Shown here piece after piece: positions 60,752-64,000 of a DNA stretch of 64,000 bases. Positions within the stretch are counted from its first letter, which is position 1; every line of letters starts with the position of its first letter. The notes under the pieces are model-generated. The model was not told the origin of the DNA. It saw only the letters and a program-made list of their open reading frames with translations, and searched no databases. The DNA comes from Streptomyces fungicidicus (GTDB lineage: Bacteria > Actinomycetota > Actinomycetes > Streptomycetales > Streptomycetaceae): assembly GCF_003665435.1 (NCBI RefSeq), contig NZ_CP023407.1:4389501-4453500 (forward strand), given 5' to 3'. The translations under genes and the position numbers were made by a program.

Positions 60752-61416
60752 TGGCACTTCGCGGCCTTCCCCTCGACGTACACCTTGGACGCCTGCCACA
60801 GACCGTCGCCCGTGGGGAGCTTGACCATGATGATCTTGAAGAAGTCGAAGTCGGTGATGCTCGGCGCGCCCTTCAGGACCTTTCCGGTCTTGACCTCTTT
60901 GGAGTAGAACTTGCTCGAGTCCACGCAGAACGCGACCTCCACCGAGTTCCCGTTCGACGCGGACCTGGTGGTGGCCTGGTAGTGACGGCGGGTGCCGGTT
61001 GCCGTCCAGTCGCCTTCGAGACGGGCGTCGATCTGCGTCCTCGCGTACTTCAGGCCGTCACCCGAGGAGTAGGCAGCCACGGCGGCGTCCTCGGTCGTGC
61101 GCTTGTCGATACCGCGGTAGATGGCACGGACGTAATTGGCGGCGTCGTCCATCGCCGCCGCCTCGTTCTCCTTCTCCGGCTTCTCCCAGTCGAAGACCAG
61201 GTTCATGTCCGCGGGCAGGGACACGTCCACGCCGTCGGGCTTGTCCTGTGCCGGTGCTCCTGAGGGCTTCGCCGACTTGCTCGGCTTCTCCGTGCCCTGG
61301 CCGGTGCCGGCGATCTTGTCGCTGTCGCCGGCCTTGTCGTCCCCTCCTCCGCAGGCCGTCAGCATCAAGGTCGCGGCGGCGAACGCGGCGGCGATGGGCA
61401 ATGTGCGGCGCTTCAC
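60748..61416 (-). CDS. Putative lipoprotein, 222 aa
   Basis: A 222-residue lipoprotein with MKRRTLPIAAAFAAATLML leading to a LTAC lipobox (Cys about 22) and a Gly/Asp/Lys/Ser-rich linker. A compact domain (about 75-222) with NYVRAIYRGIDKRTTEDAAV and WQASKVYVEGKAAKCQ at the C-terminus follows, similar in layout to small secreted NTF2-like domains; that likeness is only suggestive. It is the first gene of the minus-strand operon and is coupled to the secreted protein that follows. It is divergent from the Tad-type operon across 566 bases. Confidence 0.78.
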   Translation of the reverse strand: MKRRTLPIAAAFAAATLMLTACGGGDDKAGDSDKIAGTGQGTEKPSKSAKPSGAPAQDKPDGVDVSLPADMNLVFDWEKPEKENEAAAMDDAANYVRAIYRGIDKRTTEDAAVAAYSSGDGLKYARTQIDARLEGDWTATGTRRHYQATTRSASNGNSVEVAFCVDSSKFYSKEVKTGKVLKGAPSITDFDFFKIIMVKLPTGDGLWQASKVYVEGKAAKCQ

Positions 61417-61982
61417 AGTGGGCTCCCCCGTGAGACGAGTGCTTCCAGTGTGTCGACGATATCGATGGGGTTACCGGTTTCACCAGCGCGAACTACGCGG
61501 TGAATGAGCCGAAATGCACGGGCGTCGACGAGGTCGTCGCGGGAGTGCGGACTGCCCTGTACGGCCTGTCACCGGGCCGGGTGACGGTCTGGGTGTGACC
61601 GGCTGAAGACCTTGCGGGTGAATCGTGCGGGGGTCGTGTGCGGTGCGTGAGGGGGTGTATGTGGGGTGTGGTCGGCGGGGGTTGAGGGGGTTTGCCGGCG
61701 CACAGGTGGGGGGCCGGGTCCAACTGGGTTGTTCAATGGTGAAATTGCAGATGAGGAACGTTGTGGGGGGCGGTACGGGTGTGACGGGTTCTGTCTTGAG
61801 GGGCTTATGCGTGGCTGATACGGTGCCATGGCTTGACACTCACCTCAGCGTTGGCTATTCGCCCGGGTCGGGCGGGTAGGTCCGAGCCGTCGCGCATGTC
61901 GCGCGAGAGTGCTCGTGGGTGAAGTGTCCGGAATATCCGAGAACTTGGCAGACTTCATCGTGGGTGTACGGGGAGCGGTTGC
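61417..61982. other. Divergent intergenic region with promoter
   Basis: A 566-base gene-free spacer. The plus strand of 61615-61800 is strikingly G/T-rich (runs such as GGGGGTGTATGTGGGGTGTG), quite unlike normal Streptomyces coding DNA. A good promoter is present: TTGACA (61833-61838), 17 bases, TATTCG (61856-61861), which would start the operon at 61983 with a leader of about 115 bases. Confidence 0.6.
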
Positions 61983-62711
61983 GTGAAGATCCAAGAGCGT
62001 GCGGGGGCGGGCGCCGGTCGTTCCGCGGCTCCGGCGGGGCCGGCGGTCGGTGACCGGCTTCCCACTCCGCCCCGCGAGCGCAAGCCGGCGCTGGCCGCGC
62101 TGGCGGTGCTGCTGATCCTGGTCGGTGCGCTCGGCGCCACGATGCTGGTGCTGCAGGCGGGGGACCGGATCGAGGTCGTCAAGATCACCGAGCCGATTCC
62201 CGCGGGACAGCCGGTCACCGACTCCAACACCACCTCGGTGATGGTCGCCGAGGACCCGGGCATCCACTACGTCGAGTGGTCGCAACTGGACGCCCTGAAG
62301 AAGCTCAAGGCCGTCAGCGCGATCCCGGCCGGTGTCGTCGCCGTGGGCGAGATGTTCGGGGACGAGGCCAAGGTCCCCTCCGGCAAGGCCCTCGTGGGGA
62401 TGTCCCTCAAGGAGGGGCAGTACCCGGCCGGTCTGGAGGCCGGTGACGTCGTCGCCGCCTACCGTGTCGGCGGCACCTCCCGTTCCGGCTCCGACGACGA
62501 CGCCGGCACCGGCGGTTCGGCCGGCGGCGGCAGCGACTCGCTGCTCGTGGAGCAGGCCCGGGTGGACTTCGTGCAGGCCGGGAAGAGCGACGACATCGTC
62601 AGCAGCACCAACAAGCCGGTGACGCTGCTCGTCGACAGTGCCGAGGCCGCGGTGCTCACCCAGGCCGCTTCCAACGGCGAGGTGGCTCTCGTCCTCGTTC
62701 CTGGCAACTAG
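61983..62711 (+). CDS. SAF-domain (CpaB/RcpC-like) membrane protein of a Tad pilus locus
   Basis: A 242-residue protein. A cytosolic basic N-terminus (about 1-35) and one helix (about 37-57) precede an extracytoplasmic part that begins VVKITEPIPAGQPVTDSNT, the SAF/CpaB signature. A Gly/Ser/Asp-rich linker (about 160-180) and a C-terminal domain follow. CpaB-like proteins help assemble Tad/Flp pili. GTG 61983 is preceded by CGGGGAGCGG. It is followed by CpaE- and CpaF-like genes, which fixes the assignment. Confidence 0.85.
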   Translation: MKIQERAGAGAGRSAAPAGPAVGDRLPTPPRERKPALAALAVLLILVGALGATMLVLQAGDRIEVVKITEPIPAGQPVTDSNTTSVMVAEDPGIHYVEWSQLDALKKLKAVSAIPAGVVAVGEMFGDEAKVPSGKALVGMSLKEGQYPAGLEAGDVVAAYRVGGTSRSGSDDDAGTGGSAGGGSDSLLVEQARVDFVQAGKSDDIVSSTNKPVTLLVDSAEAAVLTQAASNGEVALVLVPGN

Positions 62712-62728
62712 AAGGCGGCACCCGACCC

Positions 62729-63583
62729 ATGGCCCTCATCGCCCTCGCCGCCGACAAGGGTTCCCCCGGCGTCACCACCGCGGCCGTCGCCCTCGCGGCG
62801 GTCTGGCCCCGGCGTGTGCTGCTCGCCGAGGCCGACCCGGCGGGCGGTGACCTCGTCTACCGCAGCGCCGCCGCGCACGGCGGGCCGCTGAACCCGAACA
62901 CCGGGATGCTGTCCATCGCCGCCACCGCGCGCCGCGGACTCGTGCCCGACCAACTCTGGGACCACGTGCAGCCGTTGAGCGGCGGACTCGAAGTGCTCGT
63001 CGGGCTCGGCATCGCCGAGCAGGCGGCCGGCCTCACCGGGCTGTGGCCGACCCTCGGGCACGCCTTCGCCTCGCTCGCCGACTCCCCGCACGCGCCCGCC
63101 GACGTCATCGCCGACTGCGGGCGGATCAGCGGGGACACCCCTGCCGTGGAGCTGTTCCCGCACGCCTCCCTCGTCCTGCTGATCTCGCGCACCGAGCCCG
63201 AGGCGCTCGCGCGCGTGCGGGACCGGGCCGCCGCGCTCGCCGGCAAGCTGCACGGCGGGCCGCGCGGCGCGGCCGCCCTCGGCAACCCGGTGATCGGCGT
63301 CGTCCTCGTCGCCGACACGGGGGACGCCGCCAAGCTCGCGTCCCAGGTCAACGACATGCTCGTGCACGCGCAGACCGGCGCCCGGGTGGTCGGCACCCTC
63401 GCCGACGACCCGGCGGGCGCCGAGCAGCTGGCCGGGCGCAGGCGCGGGCGGCTCGACAAGTCGCTGCTGATCCGCTCCGCGCGCAAGGTGACGGCCGACG
63501 TGTACCAGCAGTACGGCGCGGCCTGGGCCGCCACCTCCGCTCAGGACCGGCAGGCGCACCAGGGCCACGGAGCCGGGCGATGA
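62729..63583 (+). CDS. CpaE-like MinD/ParA-family ATPase with altered P-loop
   Basis: A 284-residue P-loop protein of the SIMIBI class. The N-terminal deviant Walker A reads KGSPGVTTAA instead of KGGxGKTT, so the second (P-loop) lysine is valine. The first signature lysine is kept. AEADPAGGD (DxD-type) and VIADCGRISGD follow in the expected places. CpaE/TadZ proteins mark the pole for Tad pilus assembly. The altered loop may mean weak or no ATP hydrolysis; it may be usual in this subfamily. It starts 17 bases after the CpaB-like gene and overlaps the CpaF gene by four bases. Confidence 0.85.
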   Translation: MALIALAADKGSPGVTTAAVALAAVWPRRVLLAEADPAGGDLVYRSAAAHGGPLNPNTGMLSIAATARRGLVPDQLWDHVQPLSGGLEVLVGLGIAEQAAGLTGLWPTLGHAFASLADSPHAPADVIADCGRISGDTPAVELFPHASLVLLISRTEPEALARVRDRAAALAGKLHGGPRGAAALGNPVIGVVLVADTGDAAKLASQVNDMLVHAQTGARVVGTLADDPAGAEQLAGRRRGRLDKSLLIRSARKVTADVYQQYGAAWAATSAQDRQAHQGHGAGR

Positions 63584-64000
63584 CCGCTGTCGACCATCAG
63601 CTGGTCAAGCGGTTCCGTCAGGACGCCGGCGACCGGATCGCCGAACAGCGCCGTCTCGACCAGGTCAACGGCGTCACGCCGATGTCCACCGAGGACGAGC
63701 GGCAGTACGCCCGTGCCGTCATCGCCCAGATACTGGAGGAGTACGCCCGCGCGGAGATCAACGCGGGCCGTACGCCGCTGGACGCGGAGACGGAGGAGCA
63801 GTACGCGGCCGCCGTGCACGCCGCGCTGTTCGGTGTCGGGCGGTTGCAGCCGCTGCTGGACGACCCCGAGGTCGAGAACATCGACATCAACGGCTGCGAC
63901 CAGGTGTTCGTCGGCTACTCGGACGGGCGGGAGGCGCGGGGTGAGCCCGTCGCCGAGACCGACGAGGAGCTCATCGAGCTGATCCAGGTGCTGGGCGCCT
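63580..64000 (+). CDS. CpaF/TadA-type secretion ATPase, N-terminal part (cut by window edge)
   Basis: The first 140 residues of a CpaF/TadA-like ATPase, which powers Tad/Flp pilus assembly. The visible part is the helical N-terminal domain (QYARAVIAQILEEYARAEIN) followed by the conserved GVGRLQPLLDDPEVENIDIN of the family. The RecA-like core with Walker motifs lies beyond the window. ATG 63580 overlaps the CpaE-like stop (ATGA), so the Tad genes are translationally coupled. Confidence 0.9.
   Translation, partial: MTAVDHQLVKRFRQDAGDRIAEQRRLDQVNGVTPMSTEDERQYARAVIAQILEEYARAEINAGRTPLDAETEEQYAAAVHAALFGVGRLQPLLDDPEVENIDINGCDQVFVGYSDGREARGEPVAETDEELIELIQVLGA

Overview
The window reads as chromosomal DNA of a Streptomyces species or close relative. 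GC content and third-position GC are very high, GTG starts are frequent, and most genes are separated by short gaps or 4-base stop/start overlaps. The genes and their order match what I remember of the Streptomyces coelicolor SCO4470-SCO4530 region; that comparison is from memory, not from a search.

Left part (1-30000). A truncated sensor kinase and two small genes precede hemL (glutamate-1-semialdehyde aminomutase). After a histidine phosphatase and a Tat-type lipoprotein deacetylase-like protein comes a complete System II cytochrome c maturation operon (ResA/TlpA thioredoxin, CcdA, ResB, CcsB/ResC). Four Hanks-type Ser/Thr kinases follow (10027-20224). Their kinase halves are alike, but the extracytoplasmic halves differ: two PQQ-type beta-propellers, one LamG, one ricin-type lectin. 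Next come futalosine-pathway menaquinone genes (UbiD-type decarboxylase, MqnP, UbiX, an AsnC regulator, MqnE; MqnA lies farther on at 43003). Heme, cytochrome c and menaquinone genes together make this a respiratory-chain assembly neighbourhood.

Middle (27000-45700). A dicarboxylate/amino-acid symporter ends at a strong terminator. It is followed by a broken large serine integrase, a secreted LamG protein, a translationally coupled SPFH pair, and a TetR regulator. Then comes a MaoC-FabG / thiolase divergon like the mycobacterial htdX-fabG4-fadA2 locus, with clear palindromic operators. An acyl-CoA synthetase, a cold-shock protein, mqnA and a fifth kinase follow.

Right part (45850-61416) is the most unusual. 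It is visibly less GC-rich and holds a 1479-residue three-ATPase-domain FtsK/SpoIIIE protein with an FHA-like N-terminus and two central membrane helices, an architecture closer to firmicute EssC than to actinobacterial EccC. Around it are three WXG100-like small proteins, two large proteins of unknown function, lipoproteins, an RDD membrane protein, an anchored beta-propeller and secreted proteins, in a 3-gene plus-strand operon and an approximately 8-gene minus-strand operon. No EccB/EccD/EccE/mycosin and no EssA/EssB/EsaA gene is recognisable here. I infer an orphan or hybrid type VII-like secretion locus. The window ends in the start of a Tad/Flp pilus-type operon (SAF/CpaB-like, CpaE-like, CpaF).

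No tRNA, rRNA, CRISPR array, intact insertion sequence or origin was recognised.
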